Shown here piece by piece: positions 23,979 through 37,900 of a stretch of DNA of 64,000 bases (the first letter of the stretch is position 1; each line of letters opens with the position of its first letter). Source of the DNA: Siphonodentalium dalli (Eukaryota > Mollusca > Scaphopoda > Gadilida > Siphonodentaliidae); contig CP136066.1 in assembly GCA_032622095.1 (NCBI GenBank), forward strand, positions 96,619,319 to 96,683,318. Direction: 5' to 3'. The notes below the pieces were generated by a model, which did not search any database, had not been told where the DNA came from, and saw only the letters and a program-made list of their open reading frames with translations. The translations under genes were made by a program, and so were the position numbers.

Positions 23979-25418
23979 TATGGGGCACCGCTCTTCTATG
24001 TATTACCTATCGTATGATATCAATAATTCATTTTGTGATATCACAAAATGAATATATGATATCACAAAATCGAATATATGATATCGTTAAATATTGTATG
24101 ACATTTCAAAATGATTTTAAGATATCACTAATTCCAATGTGATATCGTAAATAATTATTTTATATTACAAAATCGAATTATTGATATCACAAAATAGTAA
24201 GCATTTAGTGATATAATTAATTCGATATGGTTATATCAAAAATTCATTTTGTGATATCATAAAATTTAATTGGTGATATCACTAATTCATTTTGTGACAC
24301 CAATAAATAGAAGAACGGCGCCTTACTATGCCATCAACATTTTGTGATATCATTAAATCATTTTATGATATCATAAAATCTAGTTATTGATATCACTAAA
24401 TTCTTACTTATTTTGTGATATCATATTATGCGATTTTGTGATGTCGTAAAATCATTTTGTGATGTCACTAATTTACCAACATTTTATGATATCACAAAAT
24501 CGAATTTTTGATATCACTAAATACTTACTATTTTTTTATATCAATAATTCGATTTTGTGGTATAAAAAATCAATTTATGATATCACAAATTGGAATTAGC
24601 GATATCTTAAAATCATTTTGTGATGTCCTAAAATATTTAATGATATCATATATTCCATTTTGTGATATTATATATATTATCATAGTGATATCATAAAATG
24701 AATTATTGATATGTAATAACTAGAAGAAAGGCGCCCACGGGTGAGTTCGTGAATTAATGATATAATAAAACCGAATATGTAATATCATAAAATAACTAAC
24801 TAAGTAAGTAAGTAATGCTTTATTCTCAGCCAATTGGTAGCTTGGTACATGAGAAAACATATAATACACTATGTACAAATGAGAACGCTCCGGTCCAAAT
24901 ATTTGAAAATACACATGCAAACAGTAAATACAGAAAACAATCATCACACACCAAATATAATAACAACAACTATGCATGTATATATATATACTACAGTATT
25001 TATTGATATCACAAAATGAATATATGATATTATTAATTTTAATTAGTGATATAATAAAATCGAATATATCATTATCACAAAATAGAAAGCATTTAGTGAT
25101 ATCAATAATTCCATTCTGTGATATCATAAATTAATTTTATGACATCAATAAATATTTTATGATACGGTATCAATAAATATTCTTTTCAACCGAATTTAGT
25201 AAAGTGATATCACAAAATGAATACAGTGTATGATATCATAAAATCGAATATGTGATAGGCTATCAATCAATAAATGCTTACAATTTTATGATATCATATA
25301 TTCGATTTCGTGATATCATATTCCCGTACAAATCATATATTATTTTCATTTTGTGATATCACAAAATGAATTATTGATATCACAAAATAGGTAATAAATA
25401 GAAGAACGGCGCCCCATA
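23979..25418. mobile_element. GATATC-palindrome element with 29-bp inverted ends
   Basis: The inverted ends start TATGGGGCACCGCTCTTCTA at 23979 and finish with TAGAAGAACGGCGCCCCATA at 25418, agreeing at about 26 of 29 positions. The interior is a run of TGATATCA-centred words, about 29 exact GATATC sites, joined by AAAAT/ATTTT. The phrase AGAAGAACGGCGCC recurs inside at about 24309 and, altered, at 24723, so the element is built of three sub-blocks. It ends 368 bases before the ASPG start codon. I do not recognise the family. Confidence 0.8.
24795..24995 (-). mobile_element. Retroposon fragment with (TTAC)n tail, inserted in the GATATC element
   Basis: Read on the minus strand it ends GGCTGAGAATAAAGCATTAC followed by TTACTTACTTAG. 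The same ending (CTGGCTGAGAATAAAATATT then ACTTACTTAC) occurs on the plus strand at about 54434-54462. A common 3' tail with a short microsatellite suggests a SINE or non-LTR retrotransposon end. Confidence 0.55.
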
Positions 25419-25786
25419 TAAATCTACCGTAAGGCAAGCATTCAGAGTTATAAATGTCGCCCCCCCCCCCCCCCTCCCCGTCAACCGTTCGACGACATAA
25501 TACCAAGCCTACATGTAGATGCGTAAATGTATTTCTACCCCAACAAAAGTTTTTTTTAATTACAGATTATGTGTGGGCCTGTAATCTGGTATTCAGTCCC
25601 AAATAATATATTATGTGATTATAATTGTAGCCATTGAAATGATTTACTTATCTAACTGGTAGGTTGGTTCATTTCGTTCACGATCAGGACTGAAGCAGCA
25701 TGCGATAGATTTTCCGGGGTTCGTTTCATTTCAAGTCAGCAGAGACTGTTATAATTTTAGCAGATCTTCCTTGTTCAGTTTTTGGA
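25419..25786 (+). promoter_or_regulatory. ASPG upstream region (probable promoter / 5' UTR)
   Basis: The 368 bases between the GATATC element and the start codon contain a C15 run (25460-25474). No clear TATA box can be assigned to a start site. TTTTAG at 25755-25760 could be a splice acceptor from an upstream non-coding exon. Confidence 0.35.
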
Positions 25787-25979
25787 ATGGCAGACTTAAG
25801 TGAAGCCAATACTAGTCGAAGACCCTCTTTCTTTTTAGACAACGATGGCATCATCGAAGATCTTGGGACTCAGAGAAAGTTATACTCACAGATGTCGGAT
25901 GCTCGAGCTGTATGCAGAACCAACATTTTGGTCATCTACACCGGCGGAACAATCGGAATGCAGACGAATGCATCTGGAG
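25787..25979 (+). CDS. ASPG: ASPG exon 1 (start codon, nucleophile motif)
   Basis: Encodes residues 1-64 plus one base of codon 65. An N-terminal extension of about 45 polar residues precedes [12 protein letters not shown], the first asparaginase signature. The donor is GTCGGT at 25980. An alternative GTAGAA donor seven bases later would throw exon 2 out of frame, so it was not used. The upstream sequence is open in frame back to a TAG at 25706 but has no earlier ATG. A 5' UTR exon is possible, since there is an acceptor-like TTTTAG just before 25761. Confidence 0.9.
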
Positions 25980-28900
25980 GTCGGTAGAACAATGCGTGTT
26001 TTCTGTCATTTGCAGTGATGATGTAATATCAGATACGAAACGAAACAAAATTAATTTTGAAATATGATAACAATTCCAAATTGAGGCTATTATTGAGCAC
26101 ACTATGACAGTGTAACACATTTTCTAAACTTAATTTGTCTATTTTGTATACTATTTCTTGGTGTTATTGAAGAAATATGCTAAATTTATAACAAATAATT
26201 AATTTAATTATTTATAATATTAATTGTATTGTAATTTGTATTGTATTTATTTCAGGCAAGATATGCCCATATATAGTCATACATACAACATATAATTACA
26301 AATTAAATATAAAGAAGTTGATTCCAATGATTGAATAGATTTGACCGATAGATCAGATCTGAGTTACAAATAGCATTCAAAATACTGTTTAAAGATTTAT
26401 AAATTCTCACACGAAATCCATACATTACACACCCTTTCGTATCAGCACTGTCAAAGAACACATTCAGTCACCTACAAACAACCCACTCGCACTACATGAT
26501 CTCTCATAACCCATAAATTTTCTATATGCATTATTATAACAAACTGTAAGTTTTCTATAACAACGTTTGGTGTAGTTAATCCAAAGATGAGCTCAATATA
26601 ATGGAGATACGAACATTTTAAATAAATACATTTTCACATTAGGCGAACATTTGTAAAACTTTCTAATAAGCATATTTGAGTGTGAGCATATAGACCGATA
26701 TTGGCGCATAATATCATTATCATCGGAAAATTCGTTGTTGAGTATATGTCCGAGATAATTATAGGAGGACACGAACTTGAGTTCATTGCCCATTAAGTAT
26801 AGTTTTGGAAATGACCGAATATGAAGAGATTTAGGGATAAAAGTCATCCCCTCAGTTTTTATAATATTATAAGTTAAATAAATCTTCTTAGCCTCGTGTT
26901 CACATATTCTCAACAAACGACGTAGTCCCTCCAAAGATGGTGCAATAATACACATATCATCAGCATAACATAAATGATTGATTTTTGCACTGCCAACAAT
27001 GCACCCAACATCACATGTATTCAGTCTTTTGCTAATCTCGTTGATATACACATTAAATAAATAAGGGCTTAATACACCACCCTGTCTAACACCAGTCATG
27101 GGCCGGAAGTATGAAAATTAAAATAATATAATATTATTATTATAAATATAATTAATAATAATAATATGATTACAATTTACATTTTACAATTTTACATCAA
27201 TCATGAATGACAATGTCAATGATCAATGTGACGAATGTCATCATTCATCATTACATCATCATCAGTACTTATCAGTATAAGTCCATCACACATCACTCAG
27301 TAGGCCTACCTATGGACTAGGGGCATACTGCATAGCGCCATTAGGGGGCATAAAATTATTCCTATGGCCGAATAATATGGGCCACAATAGTCTGTGTACC
27401 AGACTTGTATAATTCACTAAATTAGAGGCAAGGTCTAGACTATATAGTACATTATACCAGTAGGCCCTAGATGGTGAGCGAATAGTCGGTCATAGAAGGG
27501 GGAATTTTTTAATATTGCATTCATAATGATGCTTTTTCCTTGGTTTTGGGGCATTGGAAATCAGTCAGCTACTGATACATAAGTATGTATACACTGAAGT
27601 GGCTAGAAACTTAAGTAGAAAGACGAAAATCAGTGATATTTACTGTATTAATTAAGTTACATACATGTGTAGATAAACTCGATCCTGACATCTGTTGTTC
27701 TCACTGAGACAGGCCTGGCCCTTTGAAATTGGAAGGAGGGCAATGATCGCCCTCCTTAATTTATCCCAGGAGGGCTATTTTATCTGACCATATGATGCGA
27801 AGCATCATCCGAGTCTCGCAGAGGCGAGCGGGGGTGAGTTTGAGAGGGGGTGTCCCCCTTCTCATGATTAGGGGGGTCCGGGGGTCCTCCCCCGTGAAAT
27901 TTTTAATATGTAGTGTCCCTGAGAGCGATTCTGGCATATATTTGTGGATTTTGTTCAGTGTTTCTTGAGGGAAAAAATGTAGTTTTGTGTGACCCACATT
28001 ATGTGAGTAAAGGGGGGATGCCCTATAGCAGAAGAGTCCACAATTAGAGGTACCATGTCTTACCCACCGGAAGCTGACATAAGCTAATGATAGGTAGAGC
28101 ACTCTGCTGTATAGGCATATATGTATATGCATATGTAAACCATAATATTTATATACTTATTAAAAGATACCAACACTTTTTTTTTTTTTTTAATTTTTTT
28201 TTTTTTAATTTTTTTAATTTTTTTTATTATACTTACGCGAGGAGGGCGATAGGCGCCCTCCTTTTTTTAATTTCAGGCGGGCGGAGGCGGGCGAGGGCGA
28301 TCGCCCGCCTTAAAAGGCGTCAATTTATTGAGAACTACTTGAACAAACACGATCAATGGACCATAAGGTTTTAAAATTTGAAGTACACATTCCGGTGAGA
28401 GCACCGATTTCTTGCAAACTTGCTTTTGATTGCATCCAAGAAATAGTTAAAGTTATTTAAATGCGCAATTATGTGGCAAAAAAATGTAATGCGATGATAG
28501 TCGCTAAACTTACTTCCAAATAATTGTGGCCAGGGTTCGCACTGCCACTTGCCAAATTTGCCAATGGCAAAAATAATTAAAATTTGGCAAAAAATATTTT
28601 CATTTGGCAAAAGTTTTGGCAAGTCACTTTTTAATTCCTCAAAAAAGTTGAATAATATTGGTCAATCAATACCATTCATTTAAGGAAACATAATTATATT
28701 TGTGGTGTTTTATATGGTGAGAGGAAAAGTTAACACCTATTAAGATGCAGTTAATCTCATAGCATTAGTACCGATGGTTGGAGGGATTACTAGTATTTTG
28801 TGTGGTGGTGGTGTTCACATAGCTAATCCTCCTCTGATGTGGGATCATGTGCCTGTCTGATGAAGCAACCCTTCTACCATTGTATTGTTCAGTGATTGAC

Positions 28901-31900
28901 TTATGATAAACCACAATAGAGATGCGAGTATAATTAATTATTAACTAACTGCTTTTCTATCGATATAAAAAATCGTTCAAACCGCAAGTGTCGAAACATA
29001 AGACTTAAGGTTGTAGAAAATGATACCATCAGGGATAGCATTTCGCAAATGCTAAAATAATTTAGCAAAATATTTTCAATCGGCAAAATATAAATTTTGG
29101 TCCAGCGCGGACCCTGATTGCGGCCTTAGGATTGATTGGTCACTACAAAACTTGGTATGTGGCTGAATTGGCTCAAAATTTGTGCTCTTGTCATAACAAT
29201 AGCCATTATGGGTGACGACTGAAATCTGGGCTTAGACATGGCATGGCTAGTATGGCATTTAATGCGTCTGTAGTTACCAAACCACTATCAAATTAATTAT
29301 TCAAGAGTTTGGGTGGATCTGTCCTCTATATTAGTAGAGATTTGTAAGTGGTAGTGGTTAATTTAAAACTAATTCTCTTCTTTCAGTTTATGTCCCCACA
29401 CCAAATTACTTGGAGAATCAACTTCGGATGCAGATGATATTTCATGATAAAGAGTATGCTGATGACAATTTAGATGATGAAGAGAAGAAAAAATATCTAG
29501 TGTTACCGTAAGTAGTTTTGATTGCTAAATGGATGCTCTCATCAGCACGACATGCACCCCACAGTTATTTGCGAAATGTTTTGAAAATTTATAGGCATGT
29601 TTGGGATCACCTCTAGATGGGAGCTATTGAATTTGAAAGATTTTTGTTGAAAAACATCGCCACTTGCAGCCGTTTTCAATTTTATTCCTTGCATGACTAA
29701 ATCCTTTGGCACACCCTACAGGTCATATCCCTCATCCGTCATGGATGTTAACATTGACATGTAGATGGGAACGAGTCATTTTCGGGTCATTCGGCCATAA
29801 AACATGGCTCCGGCAGATCTTGGATTTTTTTCTTTGCATGACTAAATCGTTGGGTCTGTAATCATATACAGCCTACAGACCACATCCCTCATCTGGATCA
29901 TCGGGTGACCTCTAGATGGGAGCCATCAAAGTTTTCTGAGTTTCGTTGAAAAACATGGTTGCCAGCAGCAATCTTGGATTTCAAATTTGAATCTATCAGC
30001 ACATCCTGCAGCCCGCTTTTAGATAATTGTTTTGAAAATTTACAGCCATGTTTAGGAACACCTCTAGATGGGAGCTATCAAAATTGAAAAAAAATTTAAG
30101 TGAAAAACATGGCCGGTGGCAGTCATCTTTTGTATATTTTGGATGACCACTTGATGGAAGCCATAAATTTTTTCCAAAGTTCGTTGAGAAAACATGGCCA
30201 CCAGCTGCCATCTTGGATTTTACTCTTTGTATGACTAAATCCTTTTGTACACGCTACAGATGACATCCCTTGTCCAATCATCACATCATCACATGGATCT
30301 TAGGGATGAACAGATGATGGGAGTAATCTAATTTTTCTGAATTTCGTTAAAAAAACATGGCCACCGGCAATCATTCTCGATTTTATTCTTTGCATGACTA
30401 AATCCTTTAGCCCACCTACAGACTACATCCTTCATCTGATCGTCACCAAACTTCATATTGATCTTCAGAGTGACCACTAGACGGGAGCTTATCAAATGTT
30501 TTGAATTTCATTGGAAAACATGTCTGCCAGCGGCCATCTTCAATTTTACTTTATATATATCTTCATGTTGATATCTAGTATTACTTAGACATTTTAACTT
30601 TCCGCATTCCTAATCGCTCGATTGACTGTAACACATGGAATGATCCCATCTACAAATTGAGCTGCAGTGTCCTTGACACTTTCATTTCAGAATTCTGGCT
30701 GCCAGTGGCCATCTTGGATTTTACTCTTTATGTGACTAAATCCATTAGCACACCTTAAATGTAACATTTCTCATCCAATCGTCACAAAACTTCATATCGA
30801 TCTTTGATGTGACCTCTAGATGGGAGCCTCCCTTTTTTCCCGAAATTCATTAAAAACAACATGGCCTCCAGCCGCCATCTTGGATTTCAAATGTGAACAT
30901 GCGCAACCCTTGTTATTTGTGGAATGTGTTATAACACTCTGTATTTGTTTCAGACGAGATATTAAATATAACAGTGAAGCGCTTTCGGAGAAGGGGTGAG
31001 TTGATATATAATTCCTAAGCACCTTCACCTTCATGTAGATGTGTCAAATATTTTCACCTCAGTCTCACTTTAATATGGGACTCAGGTGACCAATTTTTAT
31101 AACCCTGTAATGAAATTATGGGGAAATATAGCTATTGGCTTGTCCGTCTGTCCATTCGTTCGTCTGTCTGTCTAGTCATCCCTCCATGAACACAAATTTG
31201 TCTAAGCTTGTATTTCTACATTTATCAGTGAATTTCAAAATTTTGCTGTTTCAGTAATGTATTTTTTCAGTGTTGTCTAACTCCCCATCCCAACTTAGAA
31301 ATTTCTTAGCTGACACAACATTAATTGGAAATATCTACACAAGATTGAAATTGTTTGCATTGTTTGATTTTCTACTTTTGGTCAAAATTTTGGTCTGAAG
31401 TGGACATCAGTTGGAAGTAATCCAACCTTAGGGGGGGGGGGTGTCAGGTTGGAAATTTCCAACAGTGGGAAAGCTAGAGTTGGGAAGTTCCAACCAAAAA
31501 GATCCATCAGAAGGGAAGTTGGGGGATGCAACGTCCCTGTCTACATTATGTACAAACATCTATGCTACTAGCCCAAAAATGATAACTTGACATTTAAGAA
31601 ATGAATGTTGATTTGCTTGCATTAAAAGATTAAAAGAGCATAATTTAGTGCCCATTTTGAATGAAATTCTGGTATTGCATTGTAGATGCGTCCATACAAT
31701 ATGAAAACAAGTTGGTGTCTGTACACGTTGTCTCATGATGTGATTTCAACCAACGAAAACGTCTTCCATTCAAGTTTAACAGCATGTAGGAATGTAAATA
31801 TACCAATTTTCAACCAGATCAAAATCAAATTATCAAGGTACTGAAGCTCAGATATGGGTAGTTGCGTACATGCAGGTCAGGGACCAGCCGAGAGGGTGAC

Positions 31901-34900
31901 TTGAGGGACATCATCTCCCTAAAAGTAAAATGTGCCATTTCGTCTTATTTTTGTCATGGGAGAATTGACTTGACTCCTAATAGATGTATATTATTGTATA
32001 CCAATATGCATATTTCAAAACAGCATATTTGAAGTGTATTTACTGATAATAATGATGTACTTACTCATTATAATGGTATTATGAATTAGCTCTTTTGTTG
32101 AAAAATACTTGCAAGATCACAGAAATGTGCAGATGGAAAGTAAATTGAAATGCACCCTTTATGACTTCTCTCTGATAACAGTCCATATCTCCCTAATAAT
32201 CTAATTGGGAGAAGTGACTTCTCCCACTTTGAATTCTCTAGGCTGGCCCCTGATATATATAGGTTTAGTAGAAACACAGATAATGTTATTTAACCATTTC
32301 ATGATGGGAGCTGCACTGGTGCAGCATTAAAATGATCCTGTGCTAGTGCATTTTCTTATATATGCGAGTCTCCCATAGGGAGCCTCGCATATATAAGAGA
32401 ATGCAGTGGCTTAACAATATTTAAGCTTAACAGGTCAAGGTGCATATTGTTAAGCCAATGTATTCTCTTATATATGTGAGGTTCCCTATGGGAGACTCAC
32501 ATATATAACAGAATGCATTGGCACAAGGTATTCACAAATTTCAGGAAGCTTCAGTCATGGTAAGGTTAAGGATTAATGCATGACTATTCTCTCAGATATG
32601 TGAATTGAGTAAATTGTCTTGGAGGTTGTCCTATTTTTGTATTTCAAGGTTTTTGTACTTTGAGGTTTGAAATGAAGCATCCTTGCATGGCTGATCAACT
32701 GGAAAATTCTGATTTTCCTCGTCGTTGGGTGCCTGTAAACTTGTAAGTGTAAAACTTGCAGTGTTTATTGACCCTTTAGATCACTAATCTAGTTGTTGGT
32801 TGTGTGAAAAGTTCTAAGTTTCAAAGCACAATATACATACAAACTAAAGAACTTTACCTTCAAATAAAAAAAAGTCAGCCTTGTCAGGAATAGCGTTGTC
32901 TTAACCCTTTCTGTACTAAATACTCATTGGTGAGAGGTTTCCGATGAATGGCAACAAGCCATATTTCCGACTAAATCCTGAAAAGTTACCCATATGGAGT
33001 ACCAGTTAACATTGGGGCATGGATCCTACATACAACACAAAAATCAGCCGATTCCTGTGTAACAAAAAAGAGTGGTGACACTCCCAGCTATGCAATTAAT
33101 TTACGGCCAGTTAATGGTGCAAAAATGACAACCAAACAACCTTTCGCAAATTAAACTATAATTTATTCACAACAGATAATCATTTATTGTGCACAACAAA
33201 CATTCACTGCTGTTTTATTCATTTTCATATATAAAAATAGACTATCATATACGATATAGTTTAGTGTTAAGCAACCAAGTGAAACAGTGATGTCACAAAC
33301 TTTTTAGTGAGATAATATTTCTTCCAAAACGTTACCGGTGTTATTGCTTCCTTGAGAAGTTTGAGATGCCATATCTAAAATCTTATGTGGTGATTTGCGC
33401 TGAAACTGTACACACGAAAAGAGAACAACTTGCAATAATGCTAATGCCTTTTCATCATGCGAGAGTTTTATTTCCCTTTAAACCTCCCGAAAATCATGTT
33501 ATGACAGGCTGAAATCCTGTTGTACCTATTACCTGTTGACAGGTTATCTTTGACCCAACCATACTAAAATTAGAGATAGCTGTTCATAGAAATATTCAAA
33601 ATCAATTTAGAAATGTGAAGCCACCAGAGAAGCGTAGTGGTTGACTCTTCGGATGCTTTTGGCCTTTTTGATATGTGAATCCATTGCTAATGAAGTTTAT
33701 AGGCAAATATGAAATGATTTTTTTTCTGAATCATGAAAGCATGCTGTCTATTTAGTAATGAATTTTTGACTTATGGAAGGCATCAACTGACTGTTTGAAA
33801 TTATATGTAGCCTGTAATAACAGGTTGTAATAGCAAAGAATTTGTAAATTATGTAAATGAATTCTTCGAGCTCTAGATGATTCTCATTTCATTGGGTCTT
33901 GCTTGCTGTATTAATCCTTAAAAATGTGAATGAAATATACACTAACCTTACATCGAATGAATAGTACTTAGTAATCTGTTGGGATCTAGTCCTCTGTGCC
34001 AGAATACCTGTTTCTTATTTGCTAGACTACAATAATTCCCTAAATAATCGACTCCTTAACCACAGAAGAAACCGAGAGCTTTCCGATGAATAGCAACAAG
34101 CCATATTTCCGTCTAAATCCTGAAAAATTACACATAATTCTGCTTTGGTTAAGGAGTTGATTATTTAGGGAATTATTGTATATTCCTCTTGTTTAATTAA
34201 TACTGATATCATAATTTAACTATAAGCTCTCAATCTACCAAATATTTTAAAACAATTTAATGTTGCCTAAACCTTTCATGACAGGAGCTGCGCTTGTGCA
34301 GCATCAAAGATCCTGTGCCAGTGCATTCTCTTATATATGCAAGTCTCCAATAGGCAGCCTCGCATATATAAGAGAATGCACTGGCTTATAAGGTAAAGCT
34401 AAATATTGTTAGGCCTGTGCATTCTCTTTATATATGCAAGGCTCCCAATGGGAGACTCGCATATATAAGAGAATGAATTGCCACAAGGTTTTCGCAAAAT
34501 TTCTGGAAACTCCAGTCATGAAAGGGTTAATAACAATTAAATATATTAATTAAATGTCGATAAACATTATCGAGATCTATTGATGTCGGTCTCTCTTTCA
34601 GAAAGCACAACTGCCACCAGTTCGTGAAATAGGTTTTGGACAGTAGCTGAATGCGCATGTTTGGAAGGGTGACAGCTTTGTTGATTTCAACTGGCTGAAC
34701 AATGAAAATGTAGTATCACTTCAATTTGAGACATGATTGATCAATGTTTGTTGTCCAGACTTAATAGTTTTTTTTACACACAAAAAAACTCATATTACTA
34801 AATTTAAAAAAAAAATGTGGAAGACATGAGTTTTTGTTTGATTTAGTTTGTGAAGTTATGTACAACCAAAACATTTTAAAACAAATTTACTTTACTATAA

Positions 34901-37900
34901 GACACTACATATGGGGAGAATGGGAGGGGGTCCACATCTCGTAGGTTTTGGCTCTCTGCACTCTTCCTTTGACAAACATTATCTCATATTTTTTTTATTA
35001 ATATGATCTCTATATATATGCATATACTATAGAACTGACGAAATTCATGTGTCCACCAAGAAGTCCGCTCATCCTAATGGATCTAGGTATTTTGAAGCAA
35101 TAAATATTCTTTTACATGTTGTCTGAATCATATGTGCGAATTTTCAAACAGTTTTTGGGTACTTTTAATTTCTTTGCGCAGCAGAAATTTTGCTAGTACA
35201 ATGACTGCATGTATCCTAATTGCATGAAATTCAAAGATTTAGAAGCATTCATTTATTAGTTTCATCAATCAGTCAGTCATTCCTAGGAGTCTGGAGCAAT
35301 TGCTCTTGCACGCGTCCACACCTGCATGTTATAATAATAATGGTGCTTATATACCATGTATCCCCAATGCCAGATGGGCCCTAAGCACTTCACATTATTA
35401 CCCCAGCTGTTGAGTAATGCCGAGCCTATTGCCTGCTTCCATTTTACAAGTGCTTCACTAGAGCGGCTTACACTTACCCAACAACCATGTCCCTATTTCT
35501 CGTCTAGGTACGATGAAGCGAGCACAGTACAAGTGACCTTGCCCAAGGGTCACAACCTGGCATGAGATTTGAAACAGCGTGTGGCTATATATAGCACACA
35601 CTGCTTAATCCAGCCAAGACACTGTTGCGGAGACGATAGTCCACCAGCAGGCGCGAACTCACATCGGTGCGTTAACACCATTACAAGTCTGACACTCTAA
35701 CCACTGGGCTACCACTTCCAAAACCACTGGGCTACCACTTCCAATTTACAGGGGCTAAAAATCACTCTTGTCCAAACTGTCAGAAATGATCATTCAAACA
35801 ATTAGTGTTGCTATTTGTTACTGGAAACATTTTTCAAGTTACTTAATCTGATTTGATGGTCCCCATATCATCAGATTCCAACATCAACATTCTTTGAAAT
35901 GCTGCTTCTGTTCTCAGAATCGATTAATTGCCAAAATATAATGGTAACAACAGTCAACTATAGTATAAAATTATAAAATTGCCCAAAAAGGAACTGTACA
36001 TGGGAATAAGCACATTGCGATACAGCTATATAACTTCACGATATAATTCTTCAAAAAGAATCGTGATACAAGTTATCGTGATTAATTGTAACTAGTGTTC
36101 AAACGATTAGTCGACAAATAATTGTCGACGTTGGTTTGTCGGAAAATCGACTCTAACTTCCACTGTCGACTAGTCGGAATACAGTATATAATCTCATCAG
36201 CTGGCCTTGACAATGCATGGTTTCACTAAATGTGGGTCAGAAAAGCAGCAAAGATAGCTATAGTCTATGTTCAAGAAGCTTTCCAAAGTCCGAACTTGAC
36301 ATATGTAATAATGTCGAGCTTGACATAGAACTACGCCGAAATTCGCCAATGCGATAATTCAAGTTAACCACTACTCATTTTCAATACAAGAGCAAAAATT
36401 TGTAGTGCGCATCTCTTATAACCAACACAGGTAAAGATGGAGGGGCTTCCACAAAAGTTTTCGTCGATACTAACTGAGTCTAACTCTCCGCTAGCTACGT
36501 ACGCCTTACGGAAGTTATGGCAACTTACAAAGTAGACCTATATACGCATCATCGTATATATAATCATTATACGTAATGTGTGTCACACAGTGTGTGTTTT
36601 CTTTTGTTTTTTTTTATTTTGAGCTGACTGAGACTGAGTATCGTTTATTTTCTATACCCTGGCAGGGAAGTATTTATTTGATTTCATGATTAAACAGAAA
36701 ATCCCTCAATTATTTCCTCATTTATTTATTCTCATTATCATCGTAGATTCGTAGGGAACTTATTTGCGATCGGTGGGTTTCTAGAGCACCGGTTCATTTG
36801 CAACAAAACCACGTGACGTGTCACGTGATTCAATTCTCCGATCACAGTAGAGTGTAAATATTGTGATGATGGCACGGAATTTGTAATTTTCTTTCACATG
36901 TGTTTCATTAGTAGAAGGTTGGTGATGTATTTGGCCGACCAGTCGACGTCGACTCGACTTTTGGGGTTCAACTAGTCGACTCCAGAATCCCAGAGTTGTT
37001 TGAACACTAATTGTAACACACCTATTACATGTTACATTGGTATGAAGCTGGGTCATGTTGCAGTTGCTCATTAGATAATCAATAACTATTTCTAGATATT
37101 AAACACCTAAAAAAAGGTAAATTCCTCCCTGATAATATGAATGATATCTTCAGATGTGATAATCAGAATACGATTAAACTTTGGGAAGATAATCTTGTAT
37201 ATGTTACCTACATATTATGTAACTAAAACTGGACATTTGGTCATGGTCATGGTCAAATGTCAGTGTTCTCGGTTAATGACAGGTGGTATATTCTTGGAGT
37301 GGGAGGGGTTATGGGATGATGTGAAGCGGGTATGGGCTGAGGGGATATGAGGCGGGGGCGTATATGCCACACTTTGCATTACGTTGCAATTGTTTTCATA
37401 ATTTTACTAAAATTGTGCATTATATTTATTAATATGTATTCATCTGCATACAGTTTTTATTATCTTGTAACTTTTAGCATGGAGTATTGTAGTTCCAGCA
37501 ACCCAGACAAAGCATGTTGTAGGTAATATGAAGTATTAAGCAAGATTATAAGAAGAGATTAGAGATTGTAAGCACTGGCTCAGTATGGTGTCAAGTCTGC
37601 AAATAATGTCGTCATTTGCAGAATGTGGTCCCCAGAGGGGGAATTTGGTGATGCTAGCCTGCCATGCTGGCTGGATAGCATCACTAAATTCATCCTCGGG
37701 GAACCTCATTCTTCTTATGCGTCATCTTCTGGGAAGTATCTATAGTCTGAAAATAAAATTGTTTTTAGATATTTCTGGGAAGTTTCTATATCCCCTAATT
37801 TGCAGAAGATAAACTCCATAATCGGGGTGACTAATGGGTGAACATCACCAAGTTCAACTAGGGAAATTCAATGTGATCCTAGGTCTCCCATTGCACTAGT

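Noticed and set aside
24720-25127. 135-residue minus-strand open frame
   Set aside because: It overlaps the GATATC element and an inserted retroposon fragment and has low-complexity Ile/Tyr-rich sequence, so it is a chance frame.
24000-25400. CRISPR array
   Set aside because: The repeated words are short, palindromic, irregularly spaced and in eukaryotic DNA with introns; there are no constant repeats with unique spacers.
28087-28374. 95-residue frame rich in Phe
   Set aside because: It is made by poly-T tracts and GC-rich foldback sequence.
32649-32664. Alternative ASPG exon 4 acceptor at TTTCAAG
   Set aside because: Starting there gives an in-frame TGA in the needed phase; the acceptor at 32664 keeps the frame open.
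35700-35742. Functional tRNA gene
   Set aside because: Only an A-box-like and a weak B-box-like sequence are present, with no cloverleaf, so it was called a SINE head.
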